The notes: a model not told the origin generated them from the letters alone. Counted from the stretch's first letter, positions 54,453 to 63,765 are shown. The stretch: 64,000 nt of DNA from Mesorhizobium sp. M1D.F.Ca.ET.043.01.1.1 (GCF_003952385.1 NZ_CP034444.1:2728001-2792000), one strand, 5' to 3'. Translations and numbers: made by a program.

Positions 54453-56267
54453 ATGGGAATTCACTGCTTCGGCGACTTCGAGCTGAACGAGGGCTCGCGC
54501 GCCCTTCGTCTCGCCGGAAAGGAGATCGAGGTGCAGCCCCTGGTCTTCGAGTTCCTCGCCATTCTGCTGCGGCACCAGGACCGGGCCATGAGCAAGGACG
54601 AATTGCTTGAAACGCTGTGGCCCGGCGTAACGGTTACCGAAGCTTCCTTGCAGCGCGTGGCGAGCCTGGCTCGCGGCATTCTTCGGCAGGGCGGCATGGA
54701 GACGGCGCTGCGCAACCTGCCGCGTTTCGGCTACCGCATTTGCCTCGATCAACCAGCCGTCTTGGAAACCAAATCAGCTCCGGTCGCAGCGGGGAGCAAG
54801 CCGTCGAGCCCCGGCTCAGCAATCCTGTCCGCTCGCGCGGCGCTTGCGGCGAGGAAATGGCAAGATGCCGCGGCCGCTTTCACCGAAGCGGACGCCGCCG
54901 GCGAGTTGCTGACGGCCGATCTCGAGGAATGGTCGCTGGCGCTGGAATGCATGGGGCAACCGACTGAAGCCATTCCATTCCTGACCCGCGCGGTAACGGA
55001 ATATGGCGTGTCCGGCGAGCGCCTGCGCGCGGCGTCCCCGGCAGTCACGCTTGCCCGGATCCATCTGGAGAGGGGCGAGCTCGCCGTCGCCAAGGGCTGG
55101 CATAAGCGCGCCGCGCAGCTGATCGACAGCGCCACCGACAGCCGGGAACACGGCCTGTGGTGCTGGATGGGAGCGCGTCTTATGGGCGCGGAAGCTGAAC
55201 CCGAGCAGGCGCTTGCATTTGCCGAGCAGGCCTTCAAAGTCGGCAAACATCTCGAAGACCCGGTCGTGGAATCGCTCGGCCTGATCTATCGCGGCTTCTT
55301 CAAACTTTGCCTCGGGGAAACCAAATCCGGCCAGGAGGACCAGGATTTCGCCGCCGCGCTCGGCCTTTCAAGCGACATAGACCCGGTTGTCGGCGGCATC
55401 CTCTATTGCAACATCCTTTGGTCCTGCAGGAACTTCGGCGACTGGGCGAGGGCCAACCAATGGACCTCCGGTTACGAAACCTGGTGCAAGGGACACGGGC
55501 TGGAGAACCTGTCGGGATCGTGCCGGCTGCATCGGGCCGAGGTGCTCGGCATCCACGGCACGCTTAAAGAAGCGGAGGCACTGGTGCGCGCCGCTCTCGA
55601 CCAGCTGGCTCTCGATGCGCCCTGGGCGACGGGCGATGCCTTGCGGGTTCTGGGCGACATCCATCTTGCTGCCGGAAATTTCGCCGAAGCAGAAACAGCC
55701 TACCGCGCGTCGCACGCAGCAGGATGGGATCCGCAGCCCGGCCTCGCCCTGCTGCAGCTCGAACAGGGGCAGGCGGAGGCCGCTTTCAGTGCGCTTGAGC
55801 GATCCCTGGTCGGCAATGGCTGGCCGACGCTGCAGCGGCGCGGTCTCGTACTTGCCACACTTGCCAAAGTGGCGGCACATACCGATCGGCTGGAGCGCGC
55901 GAGAGAAGTCATTGCCGAACTGGAGAAGGAGCCGCTGCGCTGGCCGATGGCTTCCATCCGGGCACTGACCGCGCAGGCCAAGGCAGAGCTTTTCATGCGC
56001 GAGAATCGCTTGGCCGAGGCCGCGCGGGAGCTGCAGCTTGCATGTTCGTGCTGGACCGAAATCGGCTCGCCGATCAATGTCGCCGACGCGAGGCTGTCGC
56101 TGGCCGCGCTCCTCATTCAACTCGGCGATCGGATCGGTGCGGAGCTGGAGCTCGGCAGCGTTATGGCGGTCGCAACGAAAGTAGATTCAACTCGTCTCAT
56201 GCGGCGATGCGAAGAACTGAAAGACCTGCTTTCGGACACGCCTAAGACAGCAGTTCGCGGCGCGTAG
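54453..56267 (+). CDS. Winged-helix DNA-binding and TPR-repeat regulator
   Basis: A 604-residue cytosolic protein. Residues 1-96 form an OmpR/CadC-type winged helix (FGDFELNEGSRALRLAGKEIEVQPLVFEFLAILLRH and SKDELLETLWPGVTVTEASLQRVASLARGILR). Residues about 110-590 are built from TPR-like helical pairs (rich in Ala, Leu, Glu), which usually bind proteins or peptides. There is no membrane segment, so unlike CadC/ToxR it is soluble. It is divergent from the DUF4242 gene, with 205 nt of shared promoter DNA between them. Ligand and targets unknown. Confidence 0.75.
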   Translation: MGIHCFGDFELNEGSRALRLAGKEIEVQPLVFEFLAILLRHQDRAMSKDELLETLWPGVTVTEASLQRVASLARGILRQGGMETALRNLPRFGYRICLDQPAVLETKSAPVAAGSKPSSPGSAILSARAALAARKWQDAAAAFTEADAAGELLTADLEEWSLALECMGQPTEAIPFLTRAVTEYGVSGERLRAASPAVTLARIHLERGELAVAKGWHKRAAQLIDSATDSREHGLWCWMGARLMGAEAEPEQALAFAEQAFKVGKHLEDPVVESLGLIYRGFFKLCLGETKSGQEDQDFAAALGLSSDIDPVVGGILYCNILWSCRNFGDWARANQWTSGYETWCKGHGLENLSGSCRLHRAEVLGIHGTLKEAEALVRAALDQLALDAPWATGDALRVLGDIHLAAGNFAEAETAYRASHAAGWDPQPGLALLQLEQGQAEAAFSALERSLVGNGWPTLQRRGLVLATLAKVAAHTDRLERAREVIAELEKEPLRWPMASIRALTAQAKAELFMRENRLAEAARELQLACSCWTEIGSPINVADARLSLAALLIQLGDRIGAELELGSVMAVATKVDSTRLMRRCEELKDLLSDTPKTAVRGA

Positions 56268-56335
56268 AAATCTTCCCGCTTGAGGCCGAGCCGGCGCGAT
56301 GGCATGACGAGGGAAATCTCCCTCAAAGGTCCAGC

Positions 56336-57409
56336 ATGAGCAGCGCAAAACACGTCATCGTCATCGGCGCCGGCATCATCGGCGCTTCGATCGCCTGGTA
56401 TCTGACGAAGGCCGGCGCGCGGGTGACGGTCGTTTCAACAAGTGGCGCCGGTGGTGTCGCGACGCCGAATTCCTTCGCCTGGATCAATGCCAGCTGGGGC
56501 AATCCGGAATCCTATTTCCGGTTGCGCATCCGCGCCATGGCCGAATGGAAACGCCTGGCGAAGGACCTGCCGGGATTGCCGCTTGCCTGGTGCGGCGGCC
56601 TGTGCTTCGACCTGCCGGCGGACAGGCTTGAAGCCTATGCGGCCGAACACTCATCCTGGGGCTATGGCATCGAGCGCGTCGATCGGGACCGGGCGGCGCG
56701 GATCGAGCCCAATCTGGCGGAGCTTCCGGACTTTGCCCTCTACGTTGCCGAGGAAGGCGTGGTCGAGCCGGTGGCGGCCACCAAGGCGCTGCTGGCGGAT
56801 GCCGAGCGGCGCGGCGCGCGGATCGTCCCGGGGACTGTCAGCGCGCTGGCGCCGTCGGGCGGCAAAGTCACCGGCGTCGTCGTTTCGGGCGAAACCATCG
56901 GCGCGGACGAGGTGGTGATCGCTGCCGGCGCCGGCGCTCCGGCGATCGCCGCAACGGCCGGCGTAAAACTGCCGATCGAGACACCGCCCGGCCTGATCGT
57001 GCACTCGCGCCCGCACACGAAGCTGCTCAACGGGCTGGTGCTGGCCGAGACGCTGCATATGCGCCAGACTGCGGAAGGCCGCATCATCGCCGGTTCGGAT
57101 TTCGGCGGCGGCGATCCAGGCGATGATCCCGAGGCCGCCGCGCGCGAGCTGCTTACAGCGATGCGGGCGATGCTGCGCGGCGCCGATGGGCTGGAGTACG
57201 ATTTCCACACAGTCGGCTACAGGCCCACCCCGATCGACGGGTTTCCGATCATCGGCCGCGCCGACGGCGTCGGCGGCCTCTACATCGCCGTCACGCATTC
57301 CGGCATCACGCTGGCGCCCGCCGTGGGGTTGTTTGCCGCCAACGAAATCCTCGACGGCGAGCGCGATGCGTTGCTCGCGCCTTACACGCTGTCGCGTTTC
57401 CCTCAATAA
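56336..57409 (+). CDS. FAD-dependent oxidoreductase, DadA/glycine-oxidase-like
   Basis: A 357-residue flavoprotein of the D-amino-acid oxidase (DAO) superfamily. The Rossmann start is VIVIGAGIIGASIAWYLTKAG, with PNSFAWINASWGNPE in place of the usual loop, and the FAD-binding C-terminus GLYIAVTHSGITLAP. It oxidises an amino- or imino-acid-like substrate and passes electrons to oxygen or the chain. ATG at 56336 begins MSSAKHV. Its stop overlaps the stop of the convergent amidase gene (57403-57409). Confidence 0.8.
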   Translation: MSSAKHVIVIGAGIIGASIAWYLTKAGARVTVVSTSGAGGVATPNSFAWINASWGNPESYFRLRIRAMAEWKRLAKDLPGLPLAWCGGLCFDLPADRLEAYAAEHSSWGYGIERVDRDRAARIEPNLAELPDFALYVAEEGVVEPVAATKALLADAERRGARIVPGTVSALAPSGGKVTGVVVSGETIGADEVVIAAGAGAPAIAATAGVKLPIETPPGLIVHSRPHTKLLNGLVLAETLHMRQTAEGRIIAGSDFGGGDPGDDPEAAARELLTAMRAMLRGADGLEYDFHTVGYRPTPIDGFPIIGRADGVGGLYIAVTHSGITLAPAVGLFAANEILDGERDALLAPYTLSRFPQ

Positions 57410-58776
57410 CCCGGCGGGCGGCGAAAGCCGCCGGCGAGCGGCGCGATCGCTGCCGCGATGCCGAGCAGCCGCGCCTCTGACCAATGCCGCCCGACCAATA
57501 GCAGGCCGATTGGCAAGCCGTTGCTGTCCTGCCCGCAAGGGAATGCCAGCGCCGGATGGCCGGAATAGTTGAAGACCGCGCCACAGGCCGGCAGCATCCA
57601 ATAGCTCTCGTCCTTGCCGTTGACCTTCAACGGGCTGCCCGGCTTGCAATGCGCAAAGGCCGTGGTCATCGCAACCGGGCAAAGCAAGGCGTCGCAGCTT
57701 TCGAAGAAGCTCTCCCAGGCGAGGATCGACCGGTCGCGGCGGGCGAGCGCCGAGAACCAGCCCGACACCGGCGTCGGCTGCTTCGGCGGTTCCGGCTGCG
57801 CCGCCTCCAGCATCATGCCGATCAGCTTGCCGCCCTCTGCGAGATCGTCATGCAGATCGAGCTTCGGCAGCCTTGCTTCCTCGACGCGCGCGCCGGCGGC
57901 AGCGATCCCGGCAGCCAATCTTTCGACCGTGGCGCTGATCTCGGCGGCCACCGGAAAACCGGGGAAGGCACTGACGAAGGCAATGCGCAGCGATTTCAGC
58001 CCGAGCTTCGGCATCGGATCAACCGGCATCGATGCCAGATCGGTGTCGGCTCCGTCTGGCCCGGCAATGATTTGGTGGATCAGCGCCAGGTCCTCCAGAT
58101 CACGGGCAATCGGCCCGACACAGGATATCAAGCGGACACTGCGCGGATTGCCGCCCGGATCGGGGAAGGCGCCGGCCAGCGAGACGCGATGCTCGGTCGG
58201 CTTCAGGCCGTAGACGCCGCAGAAGGCGGCCGGCAGGCGGATCGAGTCCTGCATGTCGGTGCCGATTTCGAACGGCGTCATGCCTGTCGCAACCGCGGCC
58301 GCGGCGCCGCCGCTGGAACCGCCCGCGGTGCGCGACGGATCCCAGGGATTGCCGGTGCGGCCGAACAATGGATTGTCGGACTGCCAGTCGCCCAGCATGG
58401 TGGCGACATTGGTCTTGCCGACCAGTACAGCGCCGGCCGCTCTCAGCCGGGCGACGACGGGGCTGTCGCTCCTCGGCACATAATCGGCAAAGGGCGGGAA
58501 GCCGGCCGTGGTCCTGATGCCTGCCGTCTCGTGCGCATCCTTCAAGGTGAAGGGCACGCCATACAGCGGGCCGGGCGTGTCGCCACGCGCCAGCGCCGCA
58601 TCGGCCTGCCTGGCGCGCTTGCGCGCGCCCTCCTGATCGAGGATGACGACGGCATTGATCGCTTCGTTGTGTCTATCAATCCGGGCGAGGTGCGCATCGA
58701 GCGCCTCGACCGCCGAGATTTTTCGCGTGGCGATCGAAGCGGCGAGTTCGGTGGTCGAGGCGAAGGCGATATCCAT
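57403..58776 (-). CDS. Amidase (amidase-signature family)
   Basis: A 457-residue amidase-signature enzyme. The catalytic Lys is in GVPFTLKDAHETAG, the central motif GGSSGGAAAAVATGM is intact, and the nucleophilic Ser is in GTDMQDSIRLPAAFCGVYGLKPT. Most relatives have G-G before that Ser; here it is Q-D, which changes the oxyanion loop. It hydrolyses an amide or ester; the substrate is unknown. ATG at 58776 begins the family start MDIAFASTTELAASI. It is convergent with the FAD oxidase gene and the two overlap at their stops. Confidence 0.82.
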   Translation of the reverse strand: MDIAFASTTELAASIATRKISAVEALDAHLARIDRHNEAINAVVILDQEGARKRARQADAALARGDTPGPLYGVPFTLKDAHETAGIRTTAGFPPFADYVPRSDSPVVARLRAAGAVLVGKTNVATMLGDWQSDNPLFGRTGNPWDPSRTAGGSSGGAAAAVATGMTPFEIGTDMQDSIRLPAAFCGVYGLKPTEHRVSLAGAFPDPGGNPRSVRLISCVGPIARDLEDLALIHQIIAGPDGADTDLASMPVDPMPKLGLKSLRIAFVSAFPGFPVAAEISATVERLAAGIAAAGARVEEARLPKLDLHDDLAEGGKLIGMMLEAAQPEPPKQPTPVSGWFSALARRDRSILAWESFFESCDALLCPVAMTTAFAHCKPGSPLKVNGKDESYWMLPACGAVFNYSGHPALAFPCGQDSNGLPIGLLLVGRHWSEARLLGIAAAIAPLAGGFRRPPGY

Positions 58777-58969
58777 CGTGAATGCTCCGGCTTGGCCGCG
58801 CCAAGCATGAAATGGCGGATCGGTGCGCGTCTTCAAGCCAAGTTCAGCATTCAAGTCCGGGTGGCGCTTGATCGAAATTGCGCTACCGAGGTCTGTGAGG
58901 TCAGCGCTCTGCCGCGCCCTTCTGTCCCGCGACCCAAAGCGCGTCAGATCTTTCAGATCCGCTTCGTGC

Positions 58970-59767
58970 TTAGATGGCGAGTGCCAGTTTCGCCACAGCC
59001 GGTGCAAAGGGACGGATCGCCATGCCACCGCCGGTCATGGTGACGAAGCTCGCCGGCGGAATTGCCTGCCACTCGCCACCGTCGCGGTCGAACGGCTCGG
59101 ACACCACGCAGCGGCCGCCATTGCGGTAGATGGAGGTGTAGAGCGTCGGTGCATGGTCATCGGTGGCGTAGCGCACGGCATGGAGCGCCTGGCCGTCCGA
59201 GAAGGCGGCGGTCAGCTTGAGCGAGGGCTCGATACCGGCGCGGCGCGAAGCCTCGATGACGCGGCTGGTGGCGTGCGACACCGCGCCCTGCGGGTCGGCC
59301 GACAGGCCCTCGTCGATCATCAGGAGGAACAAGAGCTCGGAATCGGTGGTGCCCTCGCGCTGGTCGAAGACTTCGTCGCAGAGCGAATTCTCAAGCGCGC
59401 GGCGGATCTTCTCGAAGCCGCCGATCTGGCCATTGTGCATGAACGACCAGCGGCCGGAGATGAAGGGATGGCAGTTCATCCGGCTGGTGGCGCCGCCCGT
59501 CGAGGCGCGTACATGGGCGAGGAACAGGCCGGACTTGATCTGCCGGCAGAGGCTTTTCAGATTGGGATCGGACCAGGCCGGCAGGATGTCGCGATAGAGG
59601 CCGGGCTCGGGCCGGTCGCCATACCAGGCAAGGCCAAAACCGTCGCCATTGGTGGGCGACTTCGCCTCCTGGGCGCAGTGGCTCTGGGCGATCAGCGAGT
59701 GGCAGGGCGCGGTGATGATGTCTTCGAGGAAGACCGCTTCACCAAGATAGGCCGCCCACCGGCACAT
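58970..59767 (-). CDS. Class II glutamine amidotransferase-like protein
   Basis: A 265-residue N-terminal-nucleophile hydrolase. The start MCRWAAYLGEA puts Cys 2 at the nucleophile position after Met removal. HVRASTGG, NCHPFISGRWSFMHNGQIGGFEKIRR and DSELLFLLMI are typical of the GlnN-type family that includes EgtC and YafJ. It hydrolyses a glutamine or gamma-glutamyl amide group; the target is unknown. The DUF6356 gene lies 17 nt upstream in the same direction. Confidence 0.85.
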   Translation of the reverse strand: MCRWAAYLGEAVFLEDIITAPCHSLIAQSHCAQEAKSPTNGDGFGLAWYGDRPEPGLYRDILPAWSDPNLKSLCRQIKSGLFLAHVRASTGGATSRMNCHPFISGRWSFMHNGQIGGFEKIRRALENSLCDEVFDQREGTTDSELLFLLMIDEGLSADPQGAVSHATSRVIEASRRAGIEPSLKLTAAFSDGQALHAVRYATDDHAPTLYTSIYRNGGRCVVSEPFDRDGGEWQAIPPASFVTMTGGGMAIRPFAPAVAKLALAI

Positions 59768-59783
59768 CGCATTCCACCATCTA

Positions 59784-60038
59784 TCAGGCGCGATCCATCA
59801 GAGCCTTAGGCTCGTTGACCGCATGTGAGCCTCGATTGTGCGTGCGCTCATAAAGCTCGCGAACGATTCGGCTGGCCGTAGTTTCGAACAGAAACGGCAA
59901 GAAAGCGTGAACAAGGGCGGCGCCCGCAGCCATCGACAGACGGGAACAGAACCAGGCGGCAAAGGCCATATGGCCGAAATAGGTCTCGCCGACCTTGGCC
60001 GGATGAGACGTGAAGAGCGCCGAAAACCGTGTCGTCAT
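59784..60038 (-). CDS. DUF6356-family small protein
   Basis: An 84-residue protein with the recognisable core SHPAKVGETYFGHMAFAAWF and HAFLPFLFETTASRIVRELYERTH. Similar rhizobial proteins carry this domain, sometimes next to transport or capsule-like genes. It has a hydrophobic middle (about residues 20-55), so membrane association is likely. ATG at 60038 follows GGAGGG at good spacing; the upstream frame would place an earlier Met without such a site. It may be co-transcribed with the amidotransferase gene and is divergent from the Lrp regulator. Confidence 0.7.
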   Translation of the reverse strand: MTTRFSALFTSHPAKVGETYFGHMAFAAWFCSRLSMAAGAALVHAFLPFLFETTASRIVRELYERTHNRGSHAVNEPKALMDRA

Positions 60039-60134
60039 GGTGATCCCTCCTGCCGGGATGAGCCCCGATGTTGAGTATCCTGCCACGCGTCGATGGTTCA
60101 TCGATCCCAATTTGTCCTTGCAGTCGGCTATCTT

Positions 60135-60152
60135 TTGGGACATTCATCCCAA
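60135..60152. promoter_or_regulatory. Inverted repeat immediately before the Lrp gene
   Basis: TTGGGA and TCCCAA flank CATTCA, ending 2 nt before the ATG. The 6-bp arms suggest an autoregulatory site for the Lrp protein or for the divergent DUF6356 promoter. Confidence 0.45.
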
Positions 60153-60154
60153 GA

Positions 60155-60625
60155 ATGACGTTCGACATCGACGAAATTGATCGAAGATTGCTGGCCGAGC
60201 TCCAGCGTGACGGCACGCTCTCCGTCGACCAGTTGTCAGAGCGCGTGGCGCTGTCGCGCAACGCCTGCTGGCGGCGCGTCAAGCGGCTGGAGGGGGACGG
60301 CGTCATCACCGGGCGCGTGGCGCTGGTCGATGCCGACAAGCTCGGGCTCGGCCTCTCGGTGTTCATCCTGATCCGCACGTCGAACCACGACCCGGACTGG
60401 CTGCAGAAATTCCGCGCGGCGGTGACCGGCTTTGCCGAGATTACCGGCGTCTACCGCATGTCGGGCGACCTCGACTATGTGCTGAGGGCCCGCGTCGCCG
60501 ACGTCAAAGCCTATGACCGGCTCTACCAGCGGCTGATCGCCAAGGTGCCGCTGTCGGACGTCTCGGCTTCCTTCGTGATGGAGGAGATCAAGGAGACGAC
60601 CGTGGTTCCGGTGGAGCTGCGCTGA
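60155..60625 (+). CDS. Lrp/AsnC-family transcriptional regulator
   Basis: A 156-residue feast/famine regulator: helix-turn-helix in residues 4-60 (DIDEIDRRLLAELQRDGTLSVDQLSERVALSRNACWRRVKRLEGDGVI) and a RAM ligand-binding domain after it. Such proteins sense amino acids. ATG at 60155 is chosen, as it starts the conserved helix. It is divergent from DUF6356 and followed, 84 nt later, by dut. Confidence 0.9.
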   Translation: MTFDIDEIDRRLLAELQRDGTLSVDQLSERVALSRNACWRRVKRLEGDGVITGRVALVDADKLGLGLSVFILIRTSNHDPDWLQKFRAAVTGFAEITGVYRMSGDLDYVLRARVADVKAYDRLYQRLIAKVPLSDVSASFVMEEIKETTVVPVELR

Positions 60626-60709
60626 CGCGGAACCGCCTTGAAAGAAAGGCGTTGATAGCTCTGCTGCCGGGTTGACTGAATCGGCACTCGCGCCGATAGG
60701 AATGGGCTC

Positions 60710-61195
60710 ATGCGCACAGCTGTCTATCCTTCCTCCGTCATCGGCCCCACCGTCGGTTTCGTCAGGCTTCCGCACGGCGAGGGCTTGCCATTGCCTGCCT
60801 ATGAAAGCGCGGGCGCCGCCGGCATGGACCTGCGCGCCGCGGTGCCGGAAGACCGGCCGCTGCTCATCCTGCCGGGAAAGCGCTTGCTGGTGCCGACAGG
60901 GCTGGTCCTTGAAATTCCGGAAGGCATGGAAGGCCAGGTCCGGCCGCGTTCCGGCCTCGCCTTCAGGCATGGGCTGACCGTCCTCAACACGCCCGGCACC
61001 ATCGACAGCGATTATCGCGGCGAGGTGAAGGTGCTGCTCGTCAATCTCGGCGACGAGGATTTCGCGGTGACGCGCGGCATGCGCATCGCGCAAATCGTCT
61101 TTGCCCCGGTGACGCAGGTAGCCAGCGAGGAACGGGCGCTCGCCGGCGGCACGGCGCGCGGCTCCGGCGGGTTCGGGTCGACCGGCACGGCCTGA
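60710..61195 (+). CDS. dut: Deoxyuridine 5'-triphosphate nucleotidohydrolase
   Basis: A 161-residue trimeric dUTPase that splits dUTP to dUMP and pyrophosphate. The five family motifs are visible in order, including AGMDLRA (motif 1), [26 protein letters not shown] (motifs 2-3) and the C-terminal [11 protein letters not shown] (motif 5, closes over substrate). It has the usual length. The following HAD gene starts on the last base of its stop (TGATG), so the two are coupled. Confidence 0.94.
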   Translation: MRTAVYPSSVIGPTVGFVRLPHGEGLPLPAYESAGAAGMDLRAAVPEDRPLLILPGKRLLVPTGLVLEIPEGMEGQVRPRSGLAFRHGLTVLNTPGTIDSDYRGEVKVLLVNLGDEDFAVTRGMRIAQIVFAPVTQVASEERALAGGTARGSGGFGSTGTA

Positions 61196-61854
61196 TGTCA
61201 GCACCGAAGTTGGTCATCTTCGACTGCGACGGGGTTCTGGTCGATACCGAGAACCTTGCCAACCGGCGTCTGGCCGATTGGCTGACAGCTGCCGGTTTCC
61301 GAACCACATTCGAATATTGCCGCAAGAACTTCTCCGGCCGCAGCATGGCCTCGGTGCAGAAGGAGATCGAAGCAGCGACCGACGTCCGGCTCGGGTCCGA
61401 CTTCGTCGATCGCTGGAACGCCGGGCTGCCGGACCTGTTCGCGCATGGCGTCGAGGCAATCCCTTACGTGCGCGATTTCATCGAGAAGGTGCGAGCCGCC
61501 GGCATCGCCTACTGCGTCGCCTCCTCGGCGCGGATCTCGAAGATGCACATCACGCTCGGGCAGACCGGGCTGTTGCCGCTGTTCGAGCACGCCATGTTCT
61601 CGTCCACCATGGTTGGGCGCGGCAAGCCGTTCCCCGACCTCTTCCTCCACGCGGCCGCGACGATGAGCTTCGCGCCGACCGACTGCATCGTGATCGAGGA
61701 CAGCGTCGCCGGCACCGAGGCAGGCATAGCTGCCGGCATGCGCGTGTTCTCCTACCACGCCGATCCTTTTTCTGATCGCGATGGCCTGGCCGCGGCCGGC
61801 GGCATCCTGTTCGACGACATGCGCGAGCTCGCCGGGCTGGTGCCGATCCACTGA
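61195..61854 (+). CDS. HAD-superfamily hydrolase (beta-phosphoglucomutase-like)
   Basis: A 219-residue HAD phosphatase. Motif I is FDCDGVLVDTE, motif II is the Ser in ASSARIS, motif III includes RGKPFPD, and motif IV is EDSVAG. The arrangement fits the beta-phosphoglucomutase/CbbY group; it could be a sugar phosphatase or a mutase. The start codon overlaps the dut stop by one base, so it is translated with dut. No sugar-specific gene is close by. Confidence 0.85.
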   Translation: MSAPKLVIFDCDGVLVDTENLANRRLADWLTAAGFRTTFEYCRKNFSGRSMASVQKEIEAATDVRLGSDFVDRWNAGLPDLFAHGVEAIPYVRDFIEKVRAAGIAYCVASSARISKMHITLGQTGLLPLFEHAMFSSTMVGRGKPFPDLFLHAAATMSFAPTDCIVIEDSVAGTEAGIAAGMRVFSYHADPFSDRDGLAAAGGILFDDMRELAGLVPIH

Positions 61855-61949
61855 TCTCATTTTCGGCCCTGCCGTGCGCCTCCAAGGTCCGTGCCAAAGC
61901 GCGCTGCGATCTTTCAGATTCGCTCCATGCGCTTTAGCTTTTTGATTTT

Positions 61950-61998
61950 AAGCATGTCTTTGTCCCGAAACCGGTTCCCAGTTTCGGGAGACATGCTT
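61950..61998. repeat. Palindromic repeat (CCCGAAACC/GGTTTCGGG type)
   Basis: AAGCATGTC and GACATGCTT form the outer arms and CCCGAAAC/GTTTCGGG the inner ones, giving a 49-bp dyad with strong pairing. Related to 34484-34528. It lies between the HAD gene and the exported hypothetical gene, where it may end transcription. Confidence 0.85.
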
Positions 61999-62027
61999 TA
62001 GCGTGCGTCCCCGAGAGGGGGCTCGCC

Positions 62028-62879
62028 ATGATTTCCAGCCTGTTTCGAATTGGCCTTGCCTGGCTGCTGCCGTGGCTGTGCGCGACGGCACTCGCGGACG
62101 CCACCAGCTTTCCCGAGCTGAACAATACCGTTCCCGGCCATCAGGACGTTACCTATCTTGACCTCGCCAGGATGGTCATTCCCGATCTGAGCCCCGGCAA
62201 GAACGGCTTCTACGACGGCACCGTGCCGATCGAGATGCGCCATATCTCCGCTGGCGACGATGGCGGCTCGCCGCCTGCGACCACCAGCCTGTCCAATGCC
62301 GAAGTGCTCGCCATCAGGGCCGCCGGCAAGGACCGGTTGGCGATGCTCTACGATCTCGGCTTCGGCTCCGACAGCGCCGAGAGTTATGCCGTTCTGGCTC
62401 TCTACGACCTGACTGGCAAGCCGAGGCTGCTCGACGCGATGAATGTCGCCGTCGACAGGAGCACTTCCTTTCGCGAACCCGGCAAGGTTTCGATCGCCGC
62501 CGGCGACGATGCCATCGTCACCATGAGCACGCATTTCAACTCGAACCAGGGTTATGCCGGCACGATGCTGATCATGGTCCGCAACGACCGCTTTCAGCTG
62601 ATCGACGAGATCTATACGTTCGACGAAAACTACTGCGCCTACCGGCGCACGCAAAACCTGGCCTTCCGGAGCCTTGGCGGCCAAAAGCCTTATGCGCCCA
62701 TCAAGGTCACGGTGACGGACGCGACGGTGCCGAGCGAGGAAAGCTGCGGCGAGGCGCCGCCAAAGGCCACCTCTCATGACATTTCCGTCACCTACCATTG
62801 GGACAAGGCCAAGTCGCGCTACGTCAAGAATTCCGACGCCTTCGAGAAATTGTCAGCAGAAAACGAGAAACGCTTCTGA
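62028..62879 (+). CDS. Exported protein of unknown function
   Basis: A 283-residue protein with a signal peptide (MISSLFRIGLAWLLPWLCATALA, cut before DAT). The mature part has no membrane segment and is rich in strands; it includes LFDMRHIS-like EMRHISAGDDGG, the repeated segments around RTQNLAFRSLGGQKPYAPIKVTV and YHWDKAKSRYVKNSDAFEKLSAENEKRF. I do not recognise the family. It has two Cys residues (about 205 and 242) that could form a disulfide. GGGGG lies 6 nt upstream of the ATG. It probably acts in the periplasm or at the envelope. Confidence 0.65.
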   Translation: MISSLFRIGLAWLLPWLCATALADATSFPELNNTVPGHQDVTYLDLARMVIPDLSPGKNGFYDGTVPIEMRHISAGDDGGSPPATTSLSNAEVLAIRAAGKDRLAMLYDLGFGSDSAESYAVLALYDLTGKPRLLDAMNVAVDRSTSFREPGKVSIAAGDDAIVTMSTHFNSNQGYAGTMLIMVRNDRFQLIDEIYTFDENYCAYRRTQNLAFRSLGGQKPYAPIKVTVTDATVPSEESCGEAPPKATSHDISVTYHWDKAKSRYVKNSDAFEKLSAENEKRF

Positions 62880-62958
62880 ACCAAACGCATTCATTTGCCC
62901 GGCCCCGGCCCGCGCGGTAGATTCCGCCCACAACCCCGATCATGATTGAGGACCCGCC

Positions 62959-63762
62959 ATGGACAAGGGCAAGATTTTTCGCGATCTGCACACTTCCACC
63001 TTCGTCATGCCCAATCCCTGGGATATCGGCACGACCAAGCTTCTTTCATCCTTCGGCTTCAAGGCGTTGGCCACGACCAGCGCCGGCTTCGCCTTCTCGC
63101 GCGGCCTGCCTGACGGCGCCGTGACCTTCGAGGCAATGATCCACCATTGCCGCGAGGTGACGGCGGCGACCGACCTGCCGGTTTCGGCCGATCTCGAGCG
63201 CGGCAAGGGCGACAGCCCCGAGCAGGCGGCCGAAACCATCTTCGCGGCCGAGGCCGCCGGCCTTGCCGGCTGCTCGATAGAGGACCATACCGGCGACGCC
63301 GATAATCCGATCTACGAGTTCTCGCATGCGGTCGAGCGCGTCGCCGCGGCCGTCGAGGCGGCTCGCGCGCTCAAGCGCGATTTCGTCTTCACCGCGCGGG
63401 CCGAGAATTTCCTCTGGGGCAAGACCGATCTCGACGACACGATCAAGCGGCTGCAGGCCTTCGAGAAGGCCGGCGCGGACGTGCTCTATGCACCGGGCCT
63501 GAGCGATGTGGGAACCGTGCGGACGGTCTGCTCGGCGGTGAGCAAGCCCGTCAACATCATGGCGCGGCCGGGCTTCACCGTCGCCGACCTTGCCAATGCC
63601 GGCGTCAAACGCATCTCGCTCGGGCCGTGGCTGACGAATTTCGCCTATGGCATGCTGGAAACCGCGGCGCGCGAGATCCAGCAGGACGGCACCTTCGGCT
63701 TCACACGCGCGGCGATGCCGTTCGGCAAGCTGCAGGCGCTCTTCCGCGACACCAGCGAATGA
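62959..63762 (+). CDS. Isocitrate lyase/PEP mutase-family protein
   Basis: A 267-residue (beta/alpha)8 enzyme of the PEP mutase/isocitrate lyase superfamily. The characteristic segments are MPNPWDIGTTKLLSSFGFKAL, AGFAFSRG, SADLERGKGDSPEQ, and SIEDHTGD; the Asp and Glu in these bind Mg2+. The isocitrate lyase signature KKCGH is absent, so it is not ICL or methylisocitrate lyase in the strict sense. Oxaloacetate decarboxylase, phosphonopyruvate hydrolase or 2-methylisocitrate-related activities are possible. GAGGACC lies upstream of the ATG at about 5 nt. Confidence 0.8.
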   Translation: MDKGKIFRDLHTSTFVMPNPWDIGTTKLLSSFGFKALATTSAGFAFSRGLPDGAVTFEAMIHHCREVTAATDLPVSADLERGKGDSPEQAAETIFAAEAAGLAGCSIEDHTGDADNPIYEFSHAVERVAAAVEAARALKRDFVFTARAENFLWGKTDLDDTIKRLQAFEKAGADVLYAPGLSDVGTVRTVCSAVSKPVNIMARPGFTVADLANAGVKRISLGPWLTNFAYGMLETAAREIQQDGTFGFTRAAMPFGKLQALFRDTSE

Positions 63763-63765
63763 TGC

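Noticed and set aside
58777..59028. Longer N-terminus of the amidase.
   Set aside because: The added residues are Arg- and Trp-rich, without family similarity, and the ATG at 58776 starts the conserved region.
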